The position numbers and the translations under genes are program-made. A DNA stretch of 64,000 nt from Spirochaetaceae bacterium (lineage in GTDB: Bacteria > Spirochaetota > Leptospiria > Leptospirales > Leptonemataceae), in NCBI GenBank assembly GCA_002730875.1, contig PCBI01000010.1, forward strand, positions 1 through 64,000. Direction: 5' to 3'. The notes beneath the pieces were generated by a model, which saw only the letters and a program-made list of their open reading frames with translations, was not told the DNA's origin and searched no databases. Shown here piece by piece: positions 7,625 through 16,285 of the stretch; within the stretch, counting starts at the first letter, position 1; each line of letters opens with the position of its first letter.

Positions 7625-9311
7625 AAAGGCTTCTCCTTCGCTGTATTTTTTCCGGTTCGAGGATGTTGTTTAGATAGGTGCTGAAATCCGCCTCTTTCCA
7701 TACAGGATAGGTTGAGACCAGGCTGTAGCTCCGGGGGATATCGGAGGTTGGATCATGTTCGATGATGTAATCCTGACCGGCGCACTCGCCAGCCAGGTCC
7801 GGGTGGCGATGAATCATCTTTGCGTCGCTCACTACAGCCCGATAGGACAGAGCGCTCCAGGGGTTTTCGCTTATGACGCAGACGCTTCGACCGGCCAGCA
7901 TCGCTCGATCGGCATTGCCCAGGACTGGCGGAAATAGCGCCGGAAATACAGTGACCGGCAGAAGGGCCGCGAAAGCAAGACCGGGCAGAAGCCCTCCCCA
8001 ATCAAAGTCCGGTCGTTTCACCAGCGCATGGAGGGCAAGACTGGCAGGAATTAGCATTGCTAGAAGGGCCAACCAGGATTCCATATAGGCCAGCGCCAGA
8101 CCCGAAAGTATGGATAGAGTCAGAACAAGAGCATTCGTAGACTTGATTCCGGATGGACGGGAGAGGCCGGCTGCTACGAATAGAAGGCCAAAAAGCGGAA
8201 GCATGTAGTAATCCGCTTTTCGGTGCGGAATCAAATGAAACAGCAGTATAGCCACGAAGGCCACCGTTGCGAGAATGGCAAATTGTCTGGCCGGAGTTTT
8301 CAGTCCTGGTCGTCGAAACAGTCCGTACAAAGATGCCAGCAGCAGCGGTGTCCAGGGCAAAGCGTACAAAAGTATGCCTTGAAACAATAACCATTCGCTC
8401 TGATTCTTATCTACGAACTTGGCCGCATTCTCAAACACCAGAAAGTAGTTCAGTAGATCCTGCCCGCGAGGATGGTTCATTACATAGATCGCATACAGCG
8501 CAATGGGAATAGCGGCGGCCAGCCCTACAATGAACCCGGAGCGAATCACCGGTAAGGCCGCTTTCGTATTCAGGTCCAGTGTGAAGCGACGTCCGGTCCG
8601 ATGGAATTCCATAACGGTCCAGACCGCGAGGCCAAGCACGAGATAGATGGGAACCAGAGCTCCTTTATAGAGGTAACTACTTCCCACCAGCAGACCCAGA
8701 AGAAGCAGTCGGGCGCTACCGCCCCGGTTCAGCCACAGAGCAAACACATACATGGCTCCCAGAACATGGGCCGCCATAATCTGTTCGAACATCAACAAGC
8801 GGGCAAATTTCAGCACCCCCAGGGTGCTCAGATATAGAATAGACCAGAAAAAGGCCTCCCTGGGCGCTCTTCGGTACAGAATAAGGATCTGATAGATTAG
8901 CAAGCCGGCAACAGCGCTGGATAGAATGGAAACGAATCGCTCCCCCAGAAGACCCTCTTCCAGGCCAATCCAACCCGACAATTCTTCGAATCCGGAAGCG
9001 AGCCAGAACATCAAAGGCGGTTTGTAGAAATTTATGAAGCCGTTAAGCTCCGGGTACAGAATCGAACCCGAGTCCAACGAGTCGTGCACCGTGGCAATGT
9101 GCATCACTTCATCGCCCTGGCCGGGATTGGATGTATTCTGCACATTGGGAATCAGGAGCAGTCCGGCCCAGAGAATGATCAACGCCGGATAGAACCAGCC
9201 GGACCGCTCCTGGCTTCGGTGCACCGCCGGGGGCGCGGGTTGGAATCGATAATCTACGGATCGAATGGAAGGCCGCGATGGGCTGGCCACTGGAACGCTC
9301 ATTACAAACAA
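7608..9311 (-). CDS. ArnT/PMT-family (GT39/GT83-like) integral membrane glycosyltransferase
   Basis: This 567-aa protein has a cytoplasmic N-terminus of about 40 residues, about 12 hydrophobic helices and a soluble C-terminal part. The first periplasmic loop shows the GT-C signature: GQGDEVMHIA with the catalytic acid, then NGFINFYKPPLMFWLAS, as in ArnT (NG..YF.KPPL.YW). Such enzymes move a sugar from a polyprenyl phosphate to lipid A or protein on the outer face of the inner membrane. The C-terminal soluble segment contains VCVISENPWSALSYR. An ATG at 9302 (MSVPVASP) is an equally good start. It is the first gene of the operon with the Cys-rich and GtrA genes and is divergent from the tetR-like gene. 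Confidence 0.88.
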   Translation of the reverse strand: MFVMSVPVASPSRPSIRSVDYRFQPAPPAVHRSQERSGWFYPALIILWAGLLLIPNVQNTSNPGQGDEVMHIATVHDSLDSGSILYPELNGFINFYKPPLMFWLASGFEELSGWIGLEEGLLGERFVSILSSAVAGLLIYQILILYRRAPREAFFWSILYLSTLGVLKFARLLMFEQIMAAHVLGAMYVFALWLNRGGSARLLLLGLLVGSSYLYKGALVPIYLVLGLAVWTVMEFHRTGRRFTLDLNTKAALPVIRSGFIVGLAAAIPIALYAIYVMNHPRGQDLLNYFLVFENAAKFVDKNQSEWLLFQGILLYALPWTPLLLASLYGLFRRPGLKTPARQFAILATVAFVAILLFHLIPHRKADYYMLPLFGLLFVAAGLSRPSGIKSTNALVLTLSILSGLALAYMESWLALLAMLIPASLALHALVKRPDFDWGGLLPGLAFAALLPVTVFPALFPPVLGNADRAMLAGRSVCVISENPWSALSYRAVVSDAKMIHRHPDLAGECAGQDYIIEHDPTSDIPRSYSLVSTYPVWKEADFSTYLNNILEPEKIQRRRSLYVNAP

Positions 9312-9334
9312 GCTATTTAGTCAGATAAGTAACG

Positions 9335-9360
9335 GCAATCCCGATTTCCGGGAAAATTGC
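9335..9360. promoter_or_regulatory. Imperfect dyad between the glycosyltransferase and tetR-like genes
   Basis: GCAAT (9335-9339) is mirrored by ATTGC (9356-9360). Inside it CCCG (9340-9343) faces CGGG (9349-9352), and TTTCC-G-GGAAA is an 11-bp palindrome. It lies in the 83-bp divergent intergenic region, where TetR proteins usually bind to control themselves and the neighbour. Confidence 0.35.
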
Positions 9361-9394
9361 TGGTCATTGGAACGGAAAAATGGTCGGATAGAGA

Positions 9395-9982
9395 ATGAGC
9401 TTCTGGCCACCCGACTTTGACCGACTGAGCAGCGAAGAGAAGCTGCTCTTCGGGGCCTACCGTAGTCTGCTGGACAACGGCTACCAGAAGACTACCTCCC
9501 GAAGCATTGCCCAGGCGGCCGGGGTGAACCAGGGCCTGATTCATCACTATTATGGAAGCCAGGAAAATCTATTCGCCCGAATGATCTACCGACTGCACTC
9601 CGAAGCGCACCGAGTCGTATCCGAGGCCGGGACCCGGAGAGAGGCTCTTGTGCTACTCTGCCAGGCTGGCGCCTCCGGGGGAAATCTGGAGGCCGATATC
9701 TGCGGAATGGCCCGGGAAATGCCTTCCGTTCGGCAGGCAATCATGGATACCCTGGAGTGTAGAAGAAAGGATGTATCGGACATTTTCGGCTTTGAGAGCT
9801 CGGAAGATGTTACTATCTTCCTGGGTGCCCTGCGAGGGATTCAAATAGAGCTGTTTCTGAATCCGGAGTTGGATCAGAATGCTTGCCTGGACCGGCTGGC
9901 GGATCTGCTTCTGGGAGGCAGCCAGATCCTGGATGAACCGCTACAATGGCAGCCCACCGAGAGTACCCTGGCCAGGAAGTAA
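9395..9982 (+). CDS. TetR-family transcriptional regulator
   Basis: The 195-aa protein has a typical TetR N-terminal DNA-binding domain: FGAYRSLLDNGYQKTTSRSIAQAAGVNQGLIHHYYGSQENLFARMI (residues about 18-63). It is followed by a variable all-helical ligand domain. It is divergent from the ArnT-like operon, 83 bp apart, with a candidate dyad between them, so that operon is its likely target along with its own gene. The inducer cannot be predicted. No strong ribosome site is seen before the ATG at 9395. Confidence 0.92.
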   Translation: MSFWPPDFDRLSSEEKLLFGAYRSLLDNGYQKTTSRSIAQAAGVNQGLIHHYYGSQENLFARMIYRLHSEAHRVVSEAGTRREALVLLCQAGASGGNLEADICGMAREMPSVRQAIMDTLECRRKDVSDIFGFESSEDVTIFLGALRGIQIELFLNPELDQNACLDRLADLLLGGSQILDEPLQWQPTESTLARK

Positions 9983-10030
9983 ACCCTTCGTAATGGGCGC
10001 CCGCGTAGCGCTCTGGAATCTGAAAGCGAT

Positions 10031-11332
10031 TTAGCTTGCCAGGAATTCCTGGATAGATTCGGCGATGCTTCGGTAAGTCTCTTCGAATTTAGCATCATCC
10101 TTTTCCAGAAGCGTGCAGCGAAAGCCGCTTAGATCTGTGACAAAGCTGGAAAGGGGAACCACGCAGATGTTTTTTGATCCAAGCAGATGATACACAAATT
10201 TTCGGTCCGGCTCCACGCCCGGAGGACAGAGCTTATCTATATAGCTGGAAATGGCGGGATCCGGCATCTTCAGCCGCATGTCTTCTCGCAATTCCGAATT
10301 GAATACAACACTAACGTAGAAAGCGCCATCTGGAGGGTTCACGATTACGCCGGGGCAATCCGAAAAAATCTTACCGATTGCCTGACTGCGCTTTTCGAAG
10401 AAGGAATTCCTCTCTTTTTGCCAGTCTACGTATTTCGGATTGCTCATTACTTCGGGGATTACAGCCTGCGGCAAAGTGGTCGAGGAAACCTCCAGCATCT
10501 TTGCGTTCAGAATACTCTGGATGTAGAGCTCGAACATGGGATCTTTGTGATGGTTGTAGACCTCCATCCAGCCGCAGCGTCCGCCGGGCCAGGGGAACTC
10601 CTTCGAGATGCCCTTTAATGCGATGGCGGGAACTTCGCCCACTACTTCGCTGATGGGAGTACATTCCTTACCATTATAGACCATATTGATGTAGATCTCA
10701 TCGGCCACCAGGAATAGCTTGTACTGCCTGGCAATCTCCACCATCTCTTCGATCACTTCCCGGGGGAAAACCGCGCCGGTGGGATTGTCCGGATTGATGA
10801 TCATTATTCCGGCGATACTTTCGTTGTATTTGACCTTGTTTCGTAGCTCTTCCAGATCCGGCATCCAGCCTCGGGCAGGATCCAGCCTGTAGGTTATGGG
10901 GGGATAGCCGGAATGGGCCGCTTCAGCGGAAGAGTGAGTCGGATAGGCCGGCGAAGGACCAATCACCCTGGCTTCTCGTCGCAGGAATCCGTACACCTTG
11001 GAAACCGCATCTCCCAGGCCGTTGAAAAAGAGAATATCGTTCGCGTCGATTTTTACTGTGCCCTGCGAATTTCGACGATCGGCCAGAAACTTCCTGGTTT
11101 CCAGAAGTCCTTTTGTAGGACTGTAGCCGTAGGTTTCGTCCTTCATCGCATGGTTGGCTACGATTTCTTTCATCCATTGAGGCAGCTGCTCCCCTTTCTG
11201 GATGGGATCGCCAATGTTCTCCCACTGGATGGGCTGGCCACTCATTCGGGCGATCTCATGGGCCACATCTACTATCTTTCGAATTTCGTAGTTTAGCTCG
11301 GTAGCGCCGATGTGGACAATGTTTGTTCTCAT
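10031..11332 (-). CDS. PLP-dependent class I/II aminotransferase
   Basis: The 433-aa protein is a fold-type I aminotransferase. YGYSPTKGLLETRKFL, IMIINPDNPTGAVFP (the conserved Asn-Pro), FLVADEIYINMVY (Asp and Tyr that hold PLP) and ALKGISKEFPWPGGRCGW (Schiff-base Lys in SKEF, then the Arg region) are in the expected order. It resembles aspartate/alanine-type transaminases, but the substrate cannot be fixed from sequence. Its ATG lies one base after the stop of the upstream outer-membrane-like gene (TGA-A-ATG), so the pair is translationally coupled. Confidence 0.88.
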   Translation of the reverse strand: MRTNIVHIGATELNYEIRKIVDVAHEIARMSGQPIQWENIGDPIQKGEQLPQWMKEIVANHAMKDETYGYSPTKGLLETRKFLADRRNSQGTVKIDANDILFFNGLGDAVSKVYGFLRREARVIGPSPAYPTHSSAEAAHSGYPPITYRLDPARGWMPDLEELRNKVKYNESIAGIMIINPDNPTGAVFPREVIEEMVEIARQYKLFLVADEIYINMVYNGKECTPISEVVGEVPAIALKGISKEFPWPGGRCGWMEVYNHHKDPMFELYIQSILNAKMLEVSSTTLPQAVIPEVMSNPKYVDWQKERNSFFEKRSQAIGKIFSDCPGVIVNPPDGAFYVSVVFNSELREDMRLKMPDPAISSYIDKLCPPGVEPDRKFVYHLLGSKNICVVPLSSFVTDLSGFRCTLLEKDDAKFEETYRSIAESIQEFLAS

Positions 11333-11333
11333 T

Positions 11334-12185
11334 TCAGTTTAAACGAAATCCGACACCGAAATACAATCGGGCCAGATACAGACTCCCCTTTTCTGGATTT
11401 ACCAGCACCTCTGTGAAGTCAATCGGGTTCTGTCGCGGTTCTGTGATGGCCCAGTGGCCTACCATATAAGCTTCCGTATATAGAAAATAGTCCTGATCTA
11501 TATTGTACCTCAGACCCGCCGATACCGCCGCATGATACTCCATTAGCCAGGCATGGGTCTCCACCTCGCCCAGAAAGCCCCGGCCTACTCCGGCGGACAG
11601 CTGTAGATAAGGATCCACGGATTCGCCGGGATAAAAATGATACGAAATACTGGCGCCCAGCGCATAGCTGGTGGCCAACAAGAACCAGCTTCGCGTGCCT
11701 TCGGTGGTCTGATAGAGCCCGTTCAGATCGGTATAACGATCCAACTGCACATAGGCCTGCGGAACATCTGCCTTGCCCCATACATTCAGATAACGAAAGG
11801 AGACTCCCCAGCTCCAACCGTTTAACTCACTGGATTGATAGTTAAGGGCAATGTTATCCGATCTCAATTCAAATTCCGGCGTCTGGTAGACCGGGCCGAA
11901 CTGCTGGATTAAAGGAGTGTAGGTGGGCTCGTACAGAACTCCGGTGTTTATTAGACCGGCCAGCAATTCCAGATCGTTTCCCGCCCCGTCCAGGATGCTT
12001 CCGGATCCCCAGAGGGCCGGCCCATAAGCCAGGGAAAGTGAGCTTTTTGAAGCGGGATTGGGCGGTTGGTTTTCCCCATGTACGGATTCGAAGCCAGAAA
12101 GAGCCATGATCAGGACAAGCGCTGGCCCCAGGAGGGAACCCTGAAACCGGGAAAGACCACTGGTTTTGCCGACGCTCCGCTGCAT
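11334..12185 (-). CDS. Exported beta-rich protein, probable outer-membrane protein
   Basis: I place the start at the ATG at 12185 because it gives a normal signal peptide (basic stretch, LLGPALVLIMALSGF, cleavage near SVHG-EN) and a 283-aa protein. The frame is open upstream to 12425 and an ATG at 12260 is also possible; neither has a clear ribosome site. The mature part has alternating aromatic/hydrophobic beta strands (YAVQLDRY-type strands, YLQLSAGVGRGF, LYLARLYFGVGFRLN) and ends in a C-terminal strand of outer-membrane barrel type. It has no family I recognise. It is the upstream gene of a coupled pair with the aminotransferase. Confidence 0.65.
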   Translation of the reverse strand: MQRSVGKTSGLSRFQGSLLGPALVLIMALSGFESVHGENQPPNPASKSSLSLAYGPALWGSGSILDGAGNDLELLAGLINTGVLYEPTYTPLIQQFGPVYQTPEFELRSDNIALNYQSSELNGWSWGVSFRYLNVWGKADVPQAYVQLDRYTDLNGLYQTTEGTRSWFLLATSYALGASISYHFYPGESVDPYLQLSAGVGRGFLGEVETHAWLMEYHAAVSAGLRYNIDQDYFLYTEAYMVGHWAITEPRQNPIDFTEVLVNPEKGSLYLARLYFGVGFRLN

Positions 12186-12272
12186 CCGCTGCCAAAGTCT
12201 GGAGCCGATGCGACGCACCGATCTACGGCCAGGATGCCCGGGATCGAGCACTTTGGACATCAGGGAAAATAG

Positions 12273-12295
12273 CAGGGGGGACGAATGCCCCCCTG
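12273..12295. other. GC hairpin with 8-bp perfect stem
   Basis: CAGGGGGG (12273-12280) pairs with CCCCCCTG (12288-12295) around the loop ACGAATG. It lies just upstream of the possible 12260 start of the outer-membrane-like gene. No T-run follows on either strand, so it is not a standard terminator. Confidence 0.5.
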
Positions 12296-12609
12296 TTCGT
12301 CTGTCAGGATAGGATATACTCCTCCCTGGTCGGCCGTCCGCCACCCCCGAGCTGCGAACAGCAAGAGGAGAGAAACCTGTGGCAGATTGCTGATTTTTGG
12401 AAGAACTATCCCTGGAGACTATCAATCACAATTCCTTTATCGACTTTCCGGTTTCGGACTTTATAGCGTCGAAGCATTTTATGGCGCCGTTAGAGCAAAA
12501 TAGAAGTCGGGTTTCAGCTGCCAGGGCAAGAGCATTGTAATGCGGTCCGGAGATTTTAGCAGCTATTCCGATTCATACCCTGAACAAATCGAGTCCGGGA
12601 CGAATCAAA

Positions 12610-13347
12610 TTAAGGGTCCGAAACCTGGTAATCCTGGAAGCCTTCGGTACCAATGACCTTGATCTGCGCCGGACGCAACTTGTTTTTATACTCCATGGCG
12701 GAAATGCCATGAATTAGAAAACCGGGATAATAATATTCAAAGCCCATTTCTCTGGCAAGTTCCACTTCAAGAAGCATGGAATAGTGGCCGGGGGAATAGG
12801 AACTGCAATCCGGGTCGAAGAAGAAATAGACTGAACTCCAGGCATCCATTATCAGGTCGCAAATCCCCAGGCCAATCATGCGCGAGCCTTCCCAGAGCTG
12901 TAGTTCCCGGGTCCGATCTCCCAGAAAACTGCGGACAAAGAACTCCATATACGAAAACTCATCCAGCATCAAGGCCTGCTCCGGATCGCCGTGTTGTCCT
13001 TCCAGATACCTTCGGTACAGCGCCATCTTTTCGGCTGTCATGGATGGCCTGACCAGGCGGTACTCGAATCGCTCCTTGCCCGCTTTGTAGATTCTTCTCT
13101 GACTCTTTCGCATCTGAAAATCGTCCACTTTGATACGATAGATCTGACACTCGCGGCAGGACGGACAGTCCGGTCGGTACAGATGGTCCCCACTGCGCCG
13201 GTATCCCTCGTCCAGAAGCATTCGATACATCTGGCCAATGTTGTCGCCTCGCAAGAAGAGCAAGGAAGCGGGACGGTCCTTGAAGTACGGGCAGATTGGC
13301 TCATGACGGGCCAGAAAGTATTGCTTTTCCAATTGCGGTAAATTCAT
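12610..13347 (-). CDS. bpt: Aspartate/glutamate leucyltransferase or arginyltransferase (Bpt/Ate family)
   Basis: The 245-aa protein matches the bacterial Ate/Bpt family. The N-terminal domain has ICPYFKDRPASLLFL, GYRRSGDHLYRPDCPSCRECQIYRIKVDDF (the conserved Cys pairs) and KSQRRIYK. The C-terminal GNAT-like domain has YMEFFVRSFL, YYYPGFLIHGISAMEYKNKLRP. These enzymes transfer Leu or Arg from tRNA to the N-terminus of proteins, marking them for ClpS/ClpAP degradation. Leucyl transfer is more usual in bacteria, but sequence alone does not settle the donor. The ATG at 13347 adjoins the hairpin array, so its promoter must lie in or beside that array. Confidence 0.88.
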   Translation of the reverse strand: MNLPQLEKQYFLARHEPICPYFKDRPASLLFLRGDNIGQMYRMLLDEGYRRSGDHLYRPDCPSCRECQIYRIKVDDFQMRKSQRRIYKAGKERFEYRLVRPSMTAEKMALYRRYLEGQHGDPEQALMLDEFSYMEFFVRSFLGDRTRELQLWEGSRMIGLGICDLIMDAWSSVYFFFDPDCSSYSPGHYSMLLEVELAREMGFEYYYPGFLIHGISAMEYKNKLRPAQIKVIGTEGFQDYQVSDP

Positions 13348-13355
13348 ACTATATA

Positions 13356-13749
13356 GGTACGCTCGGCACCTTACATCCTGTAAGGTTGCCTCCCGTGATT
13401 TGTTTCCGGTCCCACGGACCGGGCGATCTTCCTGATCGCGGAAGAGTCTACGACTCTTCCAGGTACGCTCGCCAGATTACCTCCTGTAAGGTTGCCTCCC
13501 GTGATTTCTGTGCGGTCCTATGGACCTGGCGATCTTCCTGATCGCGGAAGAGTCTACGACTCTTCCAGGTTCGCTCGCCAGACTACCTCCTGTAAGGTTG
13601 CCTCCCGTGAGAGTATTGCGCGGCTATGCCGCTGGCAAAACCGGTCGGGTTGCCGTGCAACCCTTTCAAATTACTGCCGCCTTTCAGTTGGCCAACCTGA
13701 TCGCGGAAGAGTCTAGGACTCTTCCAGGTACGCTCGGCTTTTCATCGTG
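13356..13749. repeat. Tandem array of hairpin modules with three-base loops
   Basis: Two 106-bp units (13356-13461, 13462-13567), a 159-bp variant (13568-13726) and a partial unit (13727-13749) follow each other. Unit 1 contains four hairpins: CCTTACA-TCC-TGTAAGG (369-385 of 13 kb), CCGGTCC-CAC-GGACCGG (406-422), GCGATC-TTCCT-GATCGC (423-439) and GGAAGAGTC-TAC-GACTCTTCC (440-460). Unit 2 keeps three of these. In unit 3 the second stem becomes GCGGC-TAT-GCCGC and a new GGGTTGC-CGT-GCAACCC (13647-13663) appears, with GTTGGCCAAC (13687-13696). Stems change sequence but stay paired. No protein is supported. It may be a mobile palindromic repeat family or a transcribed structured RNA. Confidence 0.85.
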
Positions 13750-13873
13750 ATAGCCATTCGTCCCTGATATTGAGCCCCCGCGAGCCAGTCCACGGGACGC
13801 GCTTCGTGCATGACCACCATTCCAGAAGAAAGGATGAGCATTTTCGGACAACCAATTACCGGCGCCGTGCCGA

Positions 13874-13916
13874 GGGGCTTTACGTGGCGGCCGGAGCCCC
13901 GCGGATTAACCGGGGC
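13874..13916 (+). promoter_or_regulatory. Possible two-state leader element upstream of serC
   Basis: GGGGCT (13874-13879) can pair with AGCCCC (13895-13900), or GCCCCG (13896-13901) can pair with CGGGGC (13911-13916). The two stems exclude each other because they share the middle strand. The serC ATG is about 140 bases downstream. No T-run follows, so it is not a plain attenuator. The rest of 13750-14056 shows no gene and no riboswitch I recognise. Confidence 0.35.
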
Positions 13917-14056
13917 CAGGCAACATACGAAAAATAAAGCATAAACCGCTTAATGCAGCAAGAAAGCGTCCGGGAGTCGCTGTCGCGTTAAATCGATCCT
14001 TTTTGCGTCCCAAATCTCACTTTACGGGTCAGGTGCCCGCAGGTTTTCAGTAAAGC

Positions 14057-15139
14057 ATGGGTAGAATCTATAACTTTTCCGCCGGACCGGCCACTTTGCC
14101 GGTTGAAGTTCTGGAAAAAGCCAGGGATGAATTCCTGGATTTTCAGGGCAGCGGCATGTCTATTATTGAGATGTCTCATCGCGGCAAGATTTTCGATGCC
14201 GTACATGAAAAATCATTCGAGCTACTGCGAAAGATCGCAAATATTCCGGACCGTTTTGACATCAACTATATGGGCGGAGGCGCATCCACGCAGTTCGCGC
14301 TTATTCCCATGAATCTGTCCGGGAAAGGACAAAAGGCCGGCTACGTAAACACGGGCAGCTGGTCCAAGAAGGCTATCGAACAGGCCAAAATCCAGGGAAT
14401 TGATGTTCAGGAAGTGGCCAGCTCCAAAGATTCCAACTTCAATCATATTCCGGATCCTATAAACGTTCCGGAAGGCCTGGACTATGTGCACGTAACGTCC
14501 AACAACACGATTTTTGGTACTCAATTCAAGCAGTTCCCGAATCCCAATGGAAGCGTGCTGACTATCGATATGAGTTCGGACTTTCTAAGCAAGCCCATCG
14601 ATTGGAATGGAATTGGAATCGCCTACGCAGGCTTGCAAAAGAATGCCGGTCCTTCCGGAATGGCGGTGGCCATTGTAGATAAAGAGCTATACAAGCGCGA
14701 AAAAGAAGACACTCCTACTATGTTTCGCTACAGTACATACGGGGAAAATAAGAGTCTGTACAACACGCCTCCGACTTTTCAGATTTACATGCTGGGACTG
14801 ATCCTGGAATGGATTGACGGTAAAGGCGGACTGGAAGGAATCCAGAAGCATAACGAGACTAAAGCCGGAATGATCTATGATGTGATCGATGCAAATCCGG
14901 AATTCTACCTGCCGCATGCGCAGAACGACAGCCGATCGCTTATGAACATCACATTCAACTGCAAGTCAGATGAATTGAATGCGAAGTTCCTGGAAGAGTC
15001 CAAGAAGGAAGGTATGGATGGCCTGAAGGGCCACCGCTCCGTGGGCGGACTTAGAGCCTCCATCTACAATGCAATGAGCCAGGAAGGCTGCAAAGCGCTG
15101 GCAGATTTCATGAAGGACTTTGTTCAGAGGAACGGATAA
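14057..15139 (+). CDS. serC: Phosphoserine aminotransferase
   Basis: The 360-aa protein is a full-length SerC. It begins with RIYNFSAGPATLPVEVLEKA, followed by GMSIIEMSHRG and GGGASTQFALIPMNL, and has the PLP lysine in AYAGLQKNAGPSGM and the C-terminal GHRSVGGLRASIYNAM. It converts 3-phosphohydroxypyruvate and glutamate to phosphoserine in serine synthesis, and also acts in pyridoxine synthesis in many bacteria. The stop codon overlaps the ATG of the next small gene (TAATG), so the two are coupled. A long 5' region with a candidate switch and the hairpin array precedes it. Confidence 0.97.
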   Translation: MGRIYNFSAGPATLPVEVLEKARDEFLDFQGSGMSIIEMSHRGKIFDAVHEKSFELLRKIANIPDRFDINYMGGGASTQFALIPMNLSGKGQKAGYVNTGSWSKKAIEQAKIQGIDVQEVASSKDSNFNHIPDPINVPEGLDYVHVTSNNTIFGTQFKQFPNPNGSVLTIDMSSDFLSKPIDWNGIGIAYAGLQKNAGPSGMAVAIVDKELYKREKEDTPTMFRYSTYGENKSLYNTPPTFQIYMLGLILEWIDGKGGLEGIQKHNETKAGMIYDVIDANPEFYLPHAQNDSRSLMNITFNCKSDELNAKFLEESKKEGMDGLKGHRSVGGLRASIYNAMSQEGCKALADFMKDFVQRNG

Positions 15140-15342
15140 TGTGGCTTCGTCTGGGCGATGGTGAGATTATCAATCTGGCTTTTGCCCGGACGATTCGCAA
15201 AGGCGATGAATCCACAATCGTAATCGAAATGAGTGGGGATGGAACCAAAAAGGTCATCCCCTTCCCTACCGATCCTCATCGGGATCACACATTCGAAAAG
15301 CTGGTAGAAAACCTTTCTCGACTTAGACTTGCGCTCAAGTAA
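15139..15342 (+). CDS. Small protein coupled to serC, unknown function
   Basis: The 67-aa ORF starts at an ATG that shares its first base with the serC stop (TAATG), a strong sign of real translation. The product (MWLRLGDGEIINLAFARTIRK...) is soluble and mixed alpha/beta, with TIVIEMSGDGTKKVIPFP in the centre and a helical C-terminus (FEKLVENLSRLRLALK). I do not recognise a family. Coupling suggests roughly equal synthesis with SerC; any functional link is inference. Confidence 0.7.
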   Translation: MWLRLGDGEIINLAFARTIRKGDESTIVIEMSGDGTKKVIPFPTDPHRDHTFEKLVENLSRLRLALK

Positions 15343-15447
15343 TCCACTCATAGCGGCCGGCGCTGAAGTAGTCTTGCAATCGCATAGCCAGACGGCCCAG
15401 GCCAGATACCTAATGGACGTCGCTCTGCCCGCCCCTTGCGCGAGGCG

Positions 15448-16242
15448 TCATCGGACCGACTGATGGTCTCCGGGCTTCCCCGTGGCCAATCGAGCATGAA
15501 CCTCCTGGTCCCGGGTAACGGTTCCAATAACCTTGAGCGTCAAGAAGTACGCGATTAACCGCAACAGGGCGGCTCCGGCGCCAAATAGAGTCAAAAAGAG
15601 GATTCCCCCTTCCCTGTGTGCGCCCACTCCCTGCACCATGGAGTTGAAGAAGCCGGAGATAGTAGTAAACGCTGCCAGAACGACAAATGCCCACCAGAGT
15701 GAAATTCGCCCACCCGGTCTTACACTCAGAGAACCCGGAGATGATTCCCCGACCGGGGTATCGTAGACCGATGCTGGATCGGTGAGTCGGGCCGGTTTAC
15801 TGCCTCGGGATAGATCCTGCATGGCCCGGTAGGGCAGCCAGAGATTGACCACGGGAATAAAAAAACTGGCCGTAGCAAATCCGGCAGACATGCGACGATA
15901 AACGCCAAAGAATTCCAGGTTCTTGTACGCGCTATGAATCCAGAACAAGAATATTATAATAAGTGCGATAGTGAGCAGGAAGTCCAGAGCCCCGCGAACC
16001 ATAGAAAGCGAGGCGAGCAAGAAAGCATACCCGAGAAGGTCCGTATTGCTGCCGATGGTCGCTAGCGGCACTTCGCCAACCAGGAACGGAAACAGATAGG
16101 CCGCCCGGATCATCACATCAAAAATTGTCAGGGCCAGAACGGCATAAAGAATGATCGCCAGCGCCCTGTAGGATCTTCGCAGGGGTCTGTAACCGGCCTT
16201 GAGATCCAATGGAGCGTTAACTTTGTAGGGATTGTCTGACAT
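15448..16242 (-). CDS. DUF4328 membrane protein
   Basis: The 264-aa protein has about six hydrophobic segments. The central part matches DUF4328: FLFWIHSAYKNLEFFG, then RRMSAGFATASFFIPVVNLWLPYRAMQDLSRGS. A loop of about 40 polar residues (160-185) separates it from the last three helices, and the C-terminal tail (ATGKPGDHQSVR) is polar. No function is known for the family. It precedes the ebo cluster end and reads in the same direction as eboF upstream, 43 bp apart, so it may be the last gene of that transcript, though nothing else links it to ebo. Confidence 0.8.
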   Translation of the reverse strand: MSDNPYKVNAPLDLKAGYRPLRRSYRALAIILYAVLALTIFDVMIRAAYLFPFLVGEVPLATIGSNTDLLGYAFLLASLSMVRGALDFLLTIALIIIFLFWIHSAYKNLEFFGVYRRMSAGFATASFFIPVVNLWLPYRAMQDLSRGSKPARLTDPASVYDTPVGESSPGSLSVRPGGRISLWWAFVVLAAFTTISGFFNSMVQGVGAHREGGILFLTLFGAGAALLRLIAYFLTLKVIGTVTRDQEVHARLATGKPGDHQSVR

Positions 16243-16285
16243 CTATTTTGCGCTCAGCGTCGCCCGGAGGAACCGCACGGGGCCC

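Noticed and set aside
13356..13749. CRISPR or protein-coding explanation for the hairpin array
   Set aside because: There are no unique spacers between repeats, the frames are broken by stops or Arg/Ser-rich, and the signal is stem pairing.
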